From contig NZ_BOPG01000050.1 in assembly GCF_016863635.1 (NCBI RefSeq), positions 1 to 64,000 on the forward strand: a DNA stretch of 64,000 nt, written 5' to 3'. Position numbers and translations under genes: made by a program. How positions within the stretch are numbered: position 1 is the stretch's first letter; every line of letters starts with the position of its first letter. This DNA is from Virgisporangium aurantiacum (GTDB lineage Bacteria; Actinomycetota; Actinomycetes; Mycobacteriales; Micromonosporaceae). This document shows, piece after piece, positions 24,467-33,981 of this stretch. A model generated the notes under the pieces. That model saw only the letters and a list, made by a program, of their open reading frames with translations. It did no database searches and was not told the origin of the DNA.

Positions 24467-26715
24467 TCACCGGGCCAACGGCGCCAGGGTCGGCGGTTCG
24501 GTGACGGTGACCGGCGGCGGGGTCCCGGCGTACCGCTCGATCTGGACGCGGGCGTGCTGCCCGGCGCAGCCCTGGGAGAGCCGGGAACTGGGGACGTCGG
24601 CGGTGAGGACGTTGGGGTTGCCGTGGACGCACAGCACGCCGTCCGGGGTGTCGACGGGGTCGAACCAGGCGCCGGTGGCCAGTTGCACGACGCCGGGTCT
24701 GATCGCGTCGGTGAGGACCGCACCGGCGAGGCACGCGCCGCGGTCGTTGAAGATGCGCACCACGTCGCCGGCGGCGATGCCGCGGTTCGCGGCGTCGGCG
24801 GGGTTGATCGTCACCGGCTCCCGACCGTCCACTTTGGACGCCCGGCTGACCGGGCCGACGTCGAGCTGGCTGTGCAGGCGGGTGCTGGGCTGGTTGGCGA
24901 TCAGGTGCAACGGGAAGCCGCTCGGCTCCGGTTCGAGCCATGCCGGGTGACCCGGGCAGTCGTCGTAGCCGAAGCCCCCGACGGTGTCGGAGGCCAGCTC
25001 GATGCGTCCACTCGGGGTTTTCAAAGGGTTCTTGTCGGGATCGGCGCGGAACCGTTCGAACAGCGTGAAGTCGGTGGGGCCGGGCGGCAGTTGGTATCCG
25101 CCGGCGGCCCAGAAGTCGGCGAAGCCCGGCGCGTCGGCGGTGCGCCACTTCTCGTAGAGGTGCACCAGCCACTCGCGGGCGGTGCGCCCCTCGGTGAACC
25201 CGTCGGCGAAACCGAGCCGCCGGGCGAGTCCGGCGAGGATGTCGTGGTCGTCGCGGGCCTCGCCGTACGGGTCGACGGCGCGGTGCATCGCGATGAGGTG
25301 GGTGTCGCGGCGCCCGCCGCCGAAGTCCTCGCGCTCCAGCGGCAGCGTCGCGGGGAGGACGATGTCGGCGTGCCGGGCGGTGGCCGTCCAGTGCGGCTCG
25401 TGCACGACGATCGTGTCGGGCCGGCCGAACGCGGTGCGCAGCCGGGCCAGATCCTGGTGGTGGTGGAACGGGTTGCCGCCGGCCCAGTACACGAGCCGGA
25501 TGTCGGGGTAGGTCAGCACCTTGCCGTCGTAGTCGTAGGTGTCGCCGGGGTTGAGCAGCAGGTCGGCGATGCGGGCCACCGGGATGAACGTGCGAACCGG
25601 GTTGGTGCCCTGCGGCAGGTGCGGCAGCCGTACGACGGGGCCGTTGTCACCGACGTCACCCATCGAGCCGTACCCGTGCCCGAAACCGCCGCCGGGCAGG
25701 CCGATCTGGCCGAGCAGCGCGGCGAGCAGGAGCCCGGCCCACACCGGCTGCTCGCCGTACCGGATGCGCTGCAACGACCAGGTGACGGTGACCAGCGTCC
25801 GCTTCGCCGCCATCCGCCGCGCCAGGGCTCGGATGTCGTCGGCCGGGATGCCGCAGACGCCGGCGGCCCAGTCGGCGTCGCGCTCCTTCAGGTACTCCGC
25901 GACGGTGTCGAAGCCGACGCAGTACCGGTCGAGGAACGCCAGGTCGTGCAGCCCCTCGGCGATCAGCGTGTGGGCCAGCCCCAGCATGAGCGCGACGTCG
26001 GTGCCGGGCTCGACCGGGTACCAGGTGGCCGGTACCGTGGGCGGCAGGTCCGTCCTCAGTGGACTGACGAGGGCGACCTCGATGTTCCGCTCGGCGAGGG
26101 CCGCGAGGTGCCCGGGCGTGCCGTGCCGCGTGATGCCGCCGGGCGTCACGAACACGTTCTTCGCCGGGATGCCGCCGAACGCCACGACAAGCTCGGTGTT
26201 CGCGGTGATCGTCGGCCACGACGACGCCTTGCGCAGCACCGTGTCGGCGTCACCGACGACGTGCGGGAGGAGCACCACCGACGTGCCGTTGCTGTAGGAG
26301 TTGCGCGATCCGGTGAACCCGCCGAAGAGGTTGAGGAACCGGTGCAGCTGGCTCTGCGCGTGGTGGAACCGGCCGGCGCTCGCCCAGCCGTAGGAGCCGC
26401 CGAAGATCGCCTCGTTGCCGTGTTCGGCGCGCACCCTCCGCAGCTCCGCGGCCAGCAGGTCGAGCACCTCGTCCCAGTCGAGTTCGACGAACTCGTCGCG
26501 GCCCGCCGGTCGGTCGGGCCGGGACCGTGGTCGAGCCAGCCGCGGCGCACCGCGGGCCGGGCGACCCGGGTGGGGTGCCGCAACCCGTCGACCACGTTGC
26601 CCAGCAACGGCGACGGCGCCGGGTCGCTGGGGTGCGGCACGACGGCGAGCCGCCCGTCCGGCTCGACGCGCACCCCGAAGGCACCCCAGTGGGAGGTCGT
26701 GGGTATGACAGTCAT
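24467..26715 (-). CDS. Molybdopterin-dependent oxidoreductase (TMAO/biotin sulfoxide reductase type) with an apparent frameshift
   Basis: Two frames together encode one enzyme of about 750 aa. The N terminus starts at ATG 26715 (MTVIPTTSHWGAFGVRVE, the opening of the BisC/TorA group, without an N-terminal Fe-S Cys motif) and stays in frame to PTDRR near 26508; the rest (GRDEFVELDWDEVLDL to the stop at 24467) is shifted by one base. Restoring one G in a GGG run near 26502-26504 joins them as PTDRRGRDEFV. SYSNGTSVVLLPHVVGD contains the Ser that ligates Mo in this family. There is no signal peptide, so it is probably cytoplasmic. It may be a real pseudogene or a sequencing error; the rest of the frame is intact and well conserved. 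Confidence 0.75.
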
Positions 26716-26781
26716 GCCTCAACCAATACCTGATTCGTCGTCGGCCCCGCCGGTGCGCTCCTTCCGCCGCGCCTCTCTTGT

Positions 26782-26819
26782 GGGAGACAAGGGTCGGTTG
26801 CGGCAGACCTTTGTCTCCC
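26782..26819. repeat. Hairpin upstream of the oxidoreductase gene
   Basis: GGGAGACAAGGGTC (26782-26795) and GACCTTTGTCTCCC (26806-26819) pair at 13 of 14 positions around a 10-nt loop. It lies 67 nt upstream of the oxidoreductase start in the 366-bp gap 26716-27081, where an operator would be expected. The gap has no supported ORF; it also holds the next hairpin and the direct repeats at 27018. Confidence 0.45.
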
Positions 26820-26870
26820 GTAATCCGGGCTCGGATCGCCACCCCGTCACAGAGAGTGGCTGGATGAGTT

Positions 26871-26918
26871 GATCGAGGAAGATCGGGCCGGTGATGGCGA
26901 GCCCTTTCTTCCTCGATC
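26871..26918. repeat. 12-bp inverted repeat, GATC-ended
   Basis: GATCGAGGAAGA (26871-26882) and TCTTCCTCGATC (26907-26918) are perfect inverted arms with a 24-nt loop. The GAGGAA core recurs in the hairpin at 39513-39579. Function unknown; it could be a terminator, an operator or a small repetitive element. Confidence 0.5.
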
Positions 26919-27017
26919 GACTTTGTGTGCGACTCCCTGTTACCTGGGGGAGATGATATAGGCGTAAATATCGGACTCCGACCGCGCAAGTTCCTATGCG
27001 TGACGAGCGGGGACACC

Positions 27018-27050
27018 GTGTCAGGGGGCGTGTCAGGGGCGTGTCAGGGC
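27018..27050 (+). promoter_or_regulatory. Three direct repeats upstream of the first DrrA-like gene (candidate SARP operator)
   Basis: GTGTCAGGGGGC, GTGTCAGGGGC and GTGTCAGGGC follow each other with 12- and 11-bp periods (TGTCAGG cores at 27019, 27031 and 27042). Direct repeats at one helical turn are the SARP binding pattern, and a SARP gene lies at the other end of this locus. The repeats end 31 nt before the ATG at 27082. No good Shine-Dalgarno is visible before that ATG, so the mRNA leader may be very short. Confidence 0.45.
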
Positions 27051-27081
27051 GGTGGCATGGCGTCCGCCGATTGTTGCTGGC

Positions 27082-28050
27082 ATGACAGCTACAGCGATTG
27101 CGGCCACGGGGCTGCGGAAGTCTTTCGGGGACAAGATCGTTCTCGACGGTGTCGACCTCGAGGTGCGAGCGGGCGAGGTGTTCTCCCTGCTCGGGCCGAA
27201 CGGGGCGGGCAAGACCACGACGGTGAACGTGCTGACGACGTTGATCAAGGCGGACGCCGGAACGGTGCGGGTCGCCGGGTATGACGTGGCGAGCGAGACC
27301 AAGAGGGTGCGGGCGGCGATCGGGGTCACCGGGCAGTTCGCGGCGGTGGACGAGCTGCTGACCGGCCAGGAGAACCTGCAGCTCATGGTGGACCTGAGCC
27401 CGGTGCCGGCCCGGGAGGGCAAGCGGATCGTCGCCGAGTTGCTGGAGCGGTTCGACCTGGTGGAGGCGGCGAACAAGCCGGTCTCGACCTACTCCGGGGG
27501 CATGCGCCGCAAGCTGGACCTGGCGATGACGCTGGTCGGCAACCCGCGGATCATCTTCCTGGACGAGCCGACGACGGGCCTGGACCCGCGCAGCCGGCGC
27601 ACGATGTGGTCGATCATCCGCGACCTGGTCGCCGACGGCGTGACCATTTTCCTCACCACCCAGTACCTCGAGGAAGCCGACCAGCTCGCCGACCGGGTCG
27701 CGGTCCTCGACCAGGGCCGCCTGGTCGCACAGGGCACGCCGGACGAGCTCAAACGCCAGATCCCCGGCACCCACGTGCGACTGCGGTTCACCACGGTGGA
27801 AGACCTCGACGCCGCGCAGAAACTGTTCGCCGGCTCCACGCGCGACGACGAGTCCCTCACGCTCCGCGTCCCCAGCGACGCCGGCACCGATTCCCTGCGG
27901 GCGCTGCTGGACCGCCTCGGCGAGCACTCCCTCGCCGCCGAGGAGTTCTCCGTACACACCCCCGACCTCGACGACGTCTTCCTCGCCCTGACGGGCCGGA
28001 CCACGGACAGCACCACGGACACCACGAACAGCACGGAGGCTGCGAAATGA
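27082..28050 (+). CDS. DrrA-type ABC transporter ATP-binding protein
   Basis: A 322-aa protein, MTATAIAATGLRKSFGDK at the start. Walker A GPNGAGKTT, signature YSGGMRRKLDLAM, Walker B IIFLDEPTTGLDPRSRR and H-loop TTQYLEEADQ are all present. A C-terminal domain ends PDLDDVFLALTG, the feature of daunorubicin-resistance DrrA-type ATPases. It would energise the permease encoded next (ATGA overlap) to export a small molecule. The last 20 residues are a Thr/Asp/Ser-rich tail (TTDSTTDTTNST). A SARP convergent to this operon may control it. Confidence 0.93.
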   Translation: MTATAIAATGLRKSFGDKIVLDGVDLEVRAGEVFSLLGPNGAGKTTTVNVLTTLIKADAGTVRVAGYDVASETKRVRAAIGVTGQFAAVDELLTGQENLQLMVDLSPVPAREGKRIVAELLERFDLVEAANKPVSTYSGGMRRKLDLAMTLVGNPRIIFLDEPTTGLDPRSRRTMWSIIRDLVADGVTIFLTTQYLEEADQLADRVAVLDQGRLVAQGTPDELKRQIPGTHVRLRFTTVEDLDAAQKLFAGSTRDDESLTLRVPSDAGTDSLRALLDRLGEHSLAAEEFSVHTPDLDDVFLALTGRTTDSTTDTTNSTEAAK

Positions 28051-28787
28051 ACCACTCGACCGTCATGCTGCGCCGCAACTTCAAGCACGTCGCCCGGAAC
28101 CCGATGTCGGTGTTCAACGCGGTCCTGATGCCGATCATCGTCATGCTGATGTTCGTCTACATGATGGGTGACGCCTTCAGCGTCGGCGTCGACTACGTCG
28201 ACTACGCCACGCCCGGGCTCATCCTGCTGGCCGTCTGCTACGGGCTCGGATCCGTGGCGACGTCGGTGAACTCCGACATGACCAAGGGGATCATCAACCG
28301 CTTCAAGGTCATGGACGTCTCCCGCGGCGCCGTGCTCACGGGTCACGTCATCACCAGCGTCCTCACCAACCTCATCGCCATCGCCGCCCTCATCGGGGTC
28401 GCGTTCCTGCTCGGGTTCAGCCCGGCGGCCGGTCCCCTCGACTGGCTCGGCGTCGTCGGCGTCGTGGTCCTGCTCGGCTTCGCCGCCGGCTGGCTCACCG
28501 TCGCCCTGGGGATCGCGGCGAAGTCACCCGAGACGGCGGGCCTGGCCGCCGTGCCGCTGATCATGCTGCCGTTCTTCAGCAGCGCGATCGTCCCGGCCGA
28601 CAAGATGGGACCGGGCCTGCGTCAGTTCGCGGAGTACCAGCCCTTCACGCCGATCATCGAGACCATCCGCGGCCTGTTCGCCGGCGCACCGGACGCCGGT
28701 GACGTGATCCCCGCCGTCGGCTGGTGCCTCGCGATCGCCGTCGTCGGGTACCTGTGGGCGCGCTCCACGTTCAACAAGCGGGCCTGA
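28047..28787 (+). CDS. DrrB-type ABC-2 permease
   Basis: A 246-aa protein with six hydrophobic helices and the ABC-2 motif near the end (EYQPFTPIIETIRGLF), preceded by LPFFSSAIVPADKMGPGLR. It begins inside the stop of the ATPase gene (ATGA), so stoichiometric synthesis is likely. Together they should form a four-domain exporter of the DrrAB type, commonly resistance or efflux systems for secondary metabolites. The substrate cannot be inferred. Confidence 0.92.
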   Translation: MNHSTVMLRRNFKHVARNPMSVFNAVLMPIIVMLMFVYMMGDAFSVGVDYVDYATPGLILLAVCYGLGSVATSVNSDMTKGIINRFKVMDVSRGAVLTGHVITSVLTNLIAIAALIGVAFLLGFSPAAGPLDWLGVVGVVVLLGFAAGWLTVALGIAAKSPETAGLAAVPLIMLPFFSSAIVPADKMGPGLRQFAEYQPFTPIIETIRGLFAGAPDAGDVIPAVGWCLAIAVVGYLWARSTFNKRA

Positions 28788-28788
28788 C

Positions 28789-29211
28789 ATGCACGTCTTC
28801 GCCACACCCGGGCCCATCGTCGCCACCGTTCAGGTGGCCGGGGCCCGGGTGCGGCTCGTTGCGAGCGACCGGACCGACACCGTCGTGCGGGTCCGACCCG
28901 TCGACCCGGCGAACCGGTCCCACGTCCGGGTCGCCGCCCGGACCAGGGTCGAGTTCGCCGACGGACGGCTGTCGGTGCGGACGACCGTCTCCGGCGCCGT
29001 CGACATCACCATCGACCTGCCCACCGGCTCCAGCCTCGTCTCCTACCTCGCCCACGCCACCGTAGAGGCGGACGGCTCGCTCGGCGAATGCGAGCTGCAC
29101 GCCGCGTCGAGCCGGGTCCGGCTCGACCGCGTCGGCGCGCTGCACGCGAACATCTCCGCCGGTCAACTCGCCGTCGGCCGGTCGTCCCTCACCCGGCGAG
29201 GGCGACCGTGA
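28789..29211 (+). CDS. DUF4097-like beta-repeat protein, short
   Basis: A 140-aa protein starting 1 nt after the permease stop. It has the pattern of DUF4097 proteins: VRVAARTRVEFADGRLSV, then VDITIDLPTGSSLVSYLAHATVEADGSLGEC, then RLDRVGALHANISAGQLAV as successive beta-strand turns. Family members are usually over 200 aa and continue with several more such turns; this one stops early, ending TRRGRP, where it runs 23 bp into the convergent SARP2 gene. It may be a truncated copy. Function in the family is unclear. Confidence 0.6.
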   Translation: MHVFATPGPIVATVQVAGARVRLVASDRTDTVVRVRPVDPANRSHVRVAARTRVEFADGRLSVRTTVSGAVDITIDLPTGSSLVSYLAHATVEADGSLGECELHAASSRVRLDRVGALHANISAGQLAVGRSSLTRRGRP

Positions 29212-32200
29212 CCAGTTCGGACCAGTCCGCCCGGCCGCCTTCCAGCGTCGCCTCGTCGAACCGGGCGTCGCCGAGGAGCTGCCGCGCGGTCCGCTCGATC
29301 CGGACCGCGTCCGGGTGGGACCGGTCCGCCAGGCCGCGCACGCCGGTGCTCGCACCGAGGAGCCGCGCGGCCTGCTCGGGCCGGTCGAGACGCAGCGCCA
29401 GGTCGGCGACGCCGACGAGCACCTGCGCGATGAACGGCGCGTGCCCCGCCTCGGCCGCGGCCCGGCAGGCCGCCGAACGGTGCGCCCGGGCCTCGTCGAG
29501 ATCGTCGGTGAGGTAGCCGAGCAGGTCGTGGGTCGTCGCGCGGTTGTAGGCCTGCTCCGCTTCGTCGCCCATGAAGGTCGTCGCCACGGCGAGCTGGTGC
29601 TGCGCGTCCTCGGCCCGGCCGGCCCACCGGGCGAGCGTCGCCTTCGACAGGGCCAGCTCGGCCAGCGCGTCGGGCCAGGTGACGCGTTCGGCGTACCGCT
29701 CGGCCTCGGCGACGGCGGCCGCGCTGGCGTCCGCGTCACCCTGCAGCCAGTACAGCTGCGCCTGCCGCGACCGGGTCCGGATGACCCCGTCGACGTCGCC
29801 GACCTCGGCCAGGACCGCGGTCGCCTGGTCGAGGTACGCGCACGCACCGGCGAACTCGCCGCGCGTGGCGATGCGGTCCGCCAGCTCGTTGAGGGCGAAC
29901 CAGATCCCGAACCGTTCGCCGAGCGCGCGGAACTCGGCCAGCGCCGTCTCCAGGTACGCGTCGGCGTCCCGCCCGCCGTGGCCGAGCAGGATCCGCATCT
30001 TGCCGAGCTGCAGCCGGGCGAGCGCGCGTACCCAGGGGTCCCCGCTGTCCAGCAACGATTCCCAGGCGGGCAGCAACGCGTCCGGCTCCCGCAACGAGCG
30101 TTCCATCGGGATGACCAGTGCCAGCGTCGGGTTGCGGAACCCGCTGAGCTCGCTGTAGCGGTACGCCTCGTGGATCCACTTCTCGGCCTGGTGCTCGTCG
30201 CCCCGCCCGCCGCTGACGAACGTCGCGATCAGCCCGTACACCAGGGCGCGGGTCTCGTCGGTCACCTCGCCGGGCACCTTCATGGCCGCCCTGAGCAGCT
30301 CGTTGCCTTCGGTCTTGTGCCCGCTGAGCCACCAGTACCAGCCGGCGGCCGCGGCGAGCCGCATGGCCGACTGCGCCTCGCCGGCGGCGATGGCCCAGCG
30401 CATCGCGGAGCTGATGTTGTCGTGCTCGGCTCCGAGCGTGGCGAGCCATTCCAGTTGGTCGGCGCGGCGCAGGTGCGGCTCCGCGGTCTCGGTGAGCTCG
30501 ACGAAGTGGGCCAGGTGCGCGTGACGGGCGAGGTCGGACCCGCCCGCCTCCGCGAGCCGCTGTTCGGCGTACTCCTTGATCGTGCCGAGCATCCGGTAGC
30601 GCGGCGTGCCGTCATCCACGGCGACGAGCAACGACTTCTCGACCAACGCCGTGAGCAGTTCGAGCACGTCGCCGCCCCCGCAGACCCGCTCGGCCGCGTC
30701 GAGGCTCGCGCCGCCGGAGAACACCGAGAGCCGGCACAGCACGGTCCGTTCGGCGTCGGTCAGCAGTTCCCAGCTCCAGTCGACCATCGCCCGCAGCGTC
30801 CGGTGGCGGGGCAGCGCGGTGCGGCTGCCGCCGGTCAGCAGGCGGAACCGGTCGTCGAGCCGGGTGGCGAGCTGATCGAGAGACATGGTGCGCAGGCGGG
30901 CCGCCGCCAGTTCGATCGCCAGCGGCATCCCGTCGAGCGCCCGGCAGACGCGGGCCATCGTCTGCGGGTCGAGCGCGAGGTCCTTGCGCATCGCGCCGGC
31001 CCGGTCCACCAGCAACTGGACGGCGGGTGACGACCCGGGGTCGGCACTCCCCGCCGGGAGGGCCAGCGGCTCGACCAGCCACAGCGCCTCACCGGTGATG
31101 CCGAGCGGTTCCCGGCTCGTGGCGAGGATCCGTAGCCGGCGGCACTCCCCGAGCACCCGGTGGGCGAACGCCGCCGCCGACTCGATGACGTGCTCGCAGT
31201 TGTCCAGGATCAGCAGCATCTCCCGCTCGCGGATCGCGGCGACCAGCCGGTCCATCGGCTCCGCGTTCGGTGCCTCGCCGAGCAGCGCGTCCCGGAGGCC
31301 CAGGGCGGCGAGCGTCGCCTGCGCCACGTCGTCGTCGACGCCGATGGGGGCGAGCTCCACCAGCCACACCCCGTCCGGCAGGTCGCCGAGCAGCGTGCGC
31401 CCGGTCTCCGTCGAGAGTCTGGTCTTCCCCGCGCCGCCCGGCCCGACGAGGGTGGTCAGCCGGTGCTCGGCGACGAGTTCGCGGACGACGGCGATGTCGG
31501 CGTCCTTGCCCACGTAGCTGGTCAGCTCGGCCCGCAGGTTGGACTTCCGGTGCTCCTCCTTCGCCGGCCGGCCCAGCTCGCCCCGCAGCAGGGCGACGTG
31601 CAGCGCCGACAGCTCCGGCGCGGGGTCGACGCCCAGCGCGTCGGCCAGGGCCTCCCGCGTGCGTTCGTGCAGGAGCAGCGCCTCGCTGCCCCGGCCGGCG
31701 GCCGCGAGGGCACGCATCAGCGCGGCCACCAGGCGTTCCCGCATCGGGTGCGCGGCCACGAGGTCGGTCAGTTCGGTGACGAGTTGCGCACCGTGGCCGA
31801 GGCCGAGCTCCGCGTCGAACCGGTCCTCCAGCGCGTCCAGTCGCAGCCCGTCGAGGCGGGTGACCGCCGCGTCGAGCGCCGCGACGTCCTGGAGTTCGAG
31901 GTCCTGCATGGGTGTGCCACGCCACAGCGCGAGGGCCTCGCGCAGCAGCCGGACCCGCCCCGGAGCGTCCTCGTCGCGGGCCCGGCCGACCAGTCGTTCG
32001 AACCGCACCGCGTCGACGGCGTCGGGGTCCACCAGCAACCGGTAGCCGCCCGGTTGCCCCTCGACCGAGCCGTCCGGCAACGCCTTCCGCAACCGGGAAA
32101 CCAGACGCTGCAGGGCATTCGCCGCATCGGCGGGCGGACGTTCGCCCCAGATCCAGTCGACGAGCGTCGCCTTCGGGACCACGCGCCCGGGTTCGAGCGC

Positions 32201-32299
32201 GAGGGCGACCACCAGCCCACGCAGTCGCGCGCCCGGCACATCGGCGAGGGTGCCGTCGTCCGTGCGCACTTCGAACGGTCCGAGCATCCCGATCTGCAC
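29189..32299 (-). CDS. SARP regulator with ATPase and TPR-like region, SARP2
   Basis: About 1,036 aa from GTG 32299 (VQIGMLGPFEVRTDDG); a longer form from 32347 is possible but adds a poorly conserved start. The order is winged-helix DNA-binding domain (residues 1-90), BTAD (about 95-235), NB-ARC-like ATPase with VGPGGAGKTRLS and LLILDNCEHVI, winged-helix linker (MVDWSWELLTDAER), then TPR-like helices to the end. It converges on the DrrAB operon with a 23-bp overlap of 3' ends. It may activate that operon through the repeats at 27018-27050. Confidence 0.88.
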   Translation of the reverse strand: MQIGMLGPFEVRTDDGTLADVPGARLRGLVVALALEPGRVVPKATLVDWIWGERPPADAANALQRLVSRLRKALPDGSVEGQPGGYRLLVDPDAVDAVRFERLVGRARDEDAPGRVRLLREALALWRGTPMQDLELQDVAALDAAVTRLDGLRLDALEDRFDAELGLGHGAQLVTELTDLVAAHPMRERLVAALMRALAAAGRGSEALLLHERTREALADALGVDPAPELSALHVALLRGELGRPAKEEHRKSNLRAELTSYVGKDADIAVVRELVAEHRLTTLVGPGGAGKTRLSTETGRTLLGDLPDGVWLVELAPIGVDDDVAQATLAALGLRDALLGEAPNAEPMDRLVAAIREREMLLILDNCEHVIESAAAFAHRVLGECRRLRILATSREPLGITGEALWLVEPLALPAGSADPGSSPAVQLLVDRAGAMRKDLALDPQTMARVCRALDGMPLAIELAAARLRTMSLDQLATRLDDRFRLLTGGSRTALPRHRTLRAMVDWSWELLTDAERTVLCRLSVFSGGASLDAAERVCGGGDVLELLTALVEKSLLVAVDDGTPRYRMLGTIKEYAEQRLAEAGGSDLARHAHLAHFVELTETAEPHLRRADQLEWLATLGAEHDNISSAMRWAIAAGEAQSAMRLAAAAGWYWWLSGHKTEGNELLRAAMKVPGEVTDETRALVYGLIATFVSGGRGDEHQAEKWIHEAYRYSELSGFRNPTLALVIPMERSLREPDALLPAWESLLDSGDPWVRALARLQLGKMRILLGHGGRDADAYLETALAEFRALGERFGIWFALNELADRIATRGEFAGACAYLDQATAVLAEVGDVDGVIRTRSRQAQLYWLQGDADASAAAVAEAERYAERVTWPDALAELALSKATLARWAGRAEDAQHQLAVATTFMGDEAEQAYNRATTHDLLGYLTDDLDEARAHRSAACRAAAEAGHAPFIAQVLVGVADLALRLDRPEQAARLLGASTGVRGLADRSHPDAVRIERTARQLLGDARFDEATLEGGRADWSELVTVALAG

Positions 32300-32387
32300 G
32301 CGGCAGATTCTGCCACGGGGGTCCGGTGTCGGGGTCGGGCCGATCATCGCCCCCGTCAGCCGACGCGGCCGGTGCCGTTCGGGGCGG

Positions 32388-33245
32388 TCAGCCGGTCCGG
32401 GCGGGTCCGGCGGCGAGCGTGCCGAGGAACGTGGCCAGCAACCGGCCGATCCGCTCGGGCTCCTCCTCCTGGAGGAAGTGCCCGCACCGGTCCAGCACGG
32501 TCGCGTCCGCGTGGGGGATGCGGGCCGTCAGGCGGGCGACGGCCCGGTCGACGTCGGGCAGCAGCGGATCATGCCGGCCGAAGATGATCCGTACCGGTGC
32601 GGTGATGGCGGTGAGCCCGGCGGTCACCTCGGCCAGTGCCCGCGGGTCGAGTCCGTTCGCCGCGCGCAGCAGCGCTTCGCGGGCGTCGTCGTCGGCGAAC
32701 GGCGCGGCGACGGCGGCGAGGGTGTCCTCGTCGAGCCGGGTTCCGCCGGCGACGCCGAGCCGCATGACCGTGGCGAGGCCGCGCGGGCTCACCAGGCGGT
32801 TCCGGGTGCCGGGCGCGGCCAGGACCCGGAGCAGTTCGGCGGCGGCGTCGGACACCTCGCCGTCCAGCACGGTGTTGAGGATGCCGAGGCCGAGGACGCG
32901 CTCCGGCCGGTGCAGCGCCCACGACACGGCGATCGGACCGCCGATGTCGTGGCCGACGAGCGCCAGCCGGTCGACGCCCAGGTCGTCGAGGAACCCGTCC
33001 AGGACGCGCTCGTGGTACGGGAGGTCGTACGGCGCGTCGAGCGGCTTGGTGGAGCCGCCGAAGCCGGGGAGGTCGATCGCGATGACGCGGTTCGCCGGTG
33101 CCAGCCAGGGGATGACGTCGCGCCACAGGTACGACGAGGTCGGCCAGCCGTGGATCAGGAGAACCGTCGGCCCGCGGCCGGCTTCGCGGTACGCGATCGT
33201 CAGCTCGCCGATCCGGGTCCGTCGCAGTGTCATGATCCGCTCCAT
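32388..33245 (-). CDS. Alpha/beta hydrolase (haloalkane dehalogenase / epoxide hydrolase-like)
   Basis: A protein of 281-285 aa. The oxyanion motif HGWPTSSYLWRDVIP is at about residue 30, and the nucleophile elbow GHDIGG carries Asp as nucleophile, as in haloalkane dehalogenases and epoxide hydrolases. IIFGRHDPLLP supplies the acid region and DRCGHFLQEEEPERI the catalytic His. The start may be 33245 or ATG 33233 (MTLRRTRIG). It is divergent from the TetR gene, with an operator-like inverted repeat between them, so it is probably the target of that repressor. Confidence 0.85.
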   Translation of the reverse strand: MERIMTLRRTRIGELTIAYREAGRGPTVLLIHGWPTSSYLWRDVIPWLAPANRVIAIDLPGFGGSTKPLDAPYDLPYHERVLDGFLDDLGVDRLALVGHDIGGPIAVSWALHRPERVLGLGILNTVLDGEVSDAAAELLRVLAAPGTRNRLVSPRGLATVMRLGVAGGTRLDEDTLAAVAAPFADDDAREALLRAANGLDPRALAEVTAGLTAITAPVRIIFGRHDPLLPDVDRAVARLTARIPHADATVLDRCGHFLQEEEPERIGRLLATFLGTLAAGPARTG

Positions 33246-33273
33246 CGAAATTCACACCGTCGAGTAACAAACC

Positions 33274-33307
33274 GACTGTCAGTCTGGAAACTAACAGACC
33301 GACAGTT
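33274..33307. promoter_or_regulatory. Inverted repeat between hydrolase and TetR genes (TetR operator candidate)
   Basis: GACTGTCAGTCTG (33274-33286) and CAGACCGACAGTT (33295-33307) pair at 11 of 13 positions around an 8-nt centre. Its location 17 nt before the TetR start and 29 nt before the hydrolase gene fits autoregulation and control of the hydrolase. Confidence 0.6.
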
Positions 33308-33323
33308 CGATTACCATGCCCCG

Positions 33324-33917
33324 GTGAGCGACGTTCCGACCGACCGTCGGGTCCAACGCGGTCTGGCGACCCGGGACAGGCTGATCGAAACCGCCCGTCA
33401 GCTGTTCGGGGAGCACGGCTACGACGGCACGTCCATCGACGCGATCCTGCGGTCGGCCGGGATCCAGCGCGGCGCGCTGTACCACCACTTCGACTCCAAG
33501 CGGGCGGTCTTCGACGCCGTCCTCACCCGCGTCATGGCCGAGATCGCCGCCGAGGTCGTGACGGCCGCGCGGACGGCCGCCGACCCGGCGGCGAGCCTGC
33601 GCGCCGGGTGCATGGTCTGGCTCCACCGTTCGCTCGACCCGGCGATCCAGCGGATCGTGCTGCTCGACCCGCCGTCGGTGCTCGGCTGGACGCGGCAACG
33701 CGAGATAGACCGGCAGTACGTGTCCGGCGTGCGCCGCAACCTGGAACAGATGACGCGGGCGTCGACGCCCGGCGAGGTCGAGGTGCTGACCCACATGCTG
33801 CTGGCCGCCGTCGGCGAGGCCGCGCTGTACATCGCCCTCTCCGACGACCCGCGGGCCGCACTGGCCGCCGGCGAGGCAGCGGTCGACCGGTTCCTTCGCG
33901 CCGTCCCGACCCCGTGA
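33324..33917 (+). CDS. TetR-family transcriptional regulator
   Basis: A 197-aa protein from GTG 33324. The helix-turn-helix is clear: RDRLIETARQLFGEHGYDGT followed by SIDAILRSAGIQRGALYHHFDSK. The rest is the helical ligand-binding domain. Immediately before the gene is an imperfect palindrome, and the divergent neighbour is an alpha/beta hydrolase, so an effector processed by that hydrolase is plausible. Confidence 0.88.
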   Translation: MSDVPTDRRVQRGLATRDRLIETARQLFGEHGYDGTSIDAILRSAGIQRGALYHHFDSKRAVFDAVLTRVMAEIAAEVVTAARTAADPAASLRAGCMVWLHRSLDPAIQRIVLLDPPSVLGWTRQREIDRQYVSGVRRNLEQMTRASTPGEVEVLTHMLLAAVGEAALYIALSDDPRAALAAGEAAVDRFLRAVPTP

Positions 33918-33981
33918 ATCATGCGACTCGGTGCTGCCCTGCCGTGCCCTTGTACTGCAACCGCGCCTGGCGGACGACGCT

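Noticed and set aside
24242..26872. Long plus-strand frame opposite the molybdoenzyme
   Set aside because: Antisense shadow; the minus strand shows family motifs from end to end apart from one frameshift.
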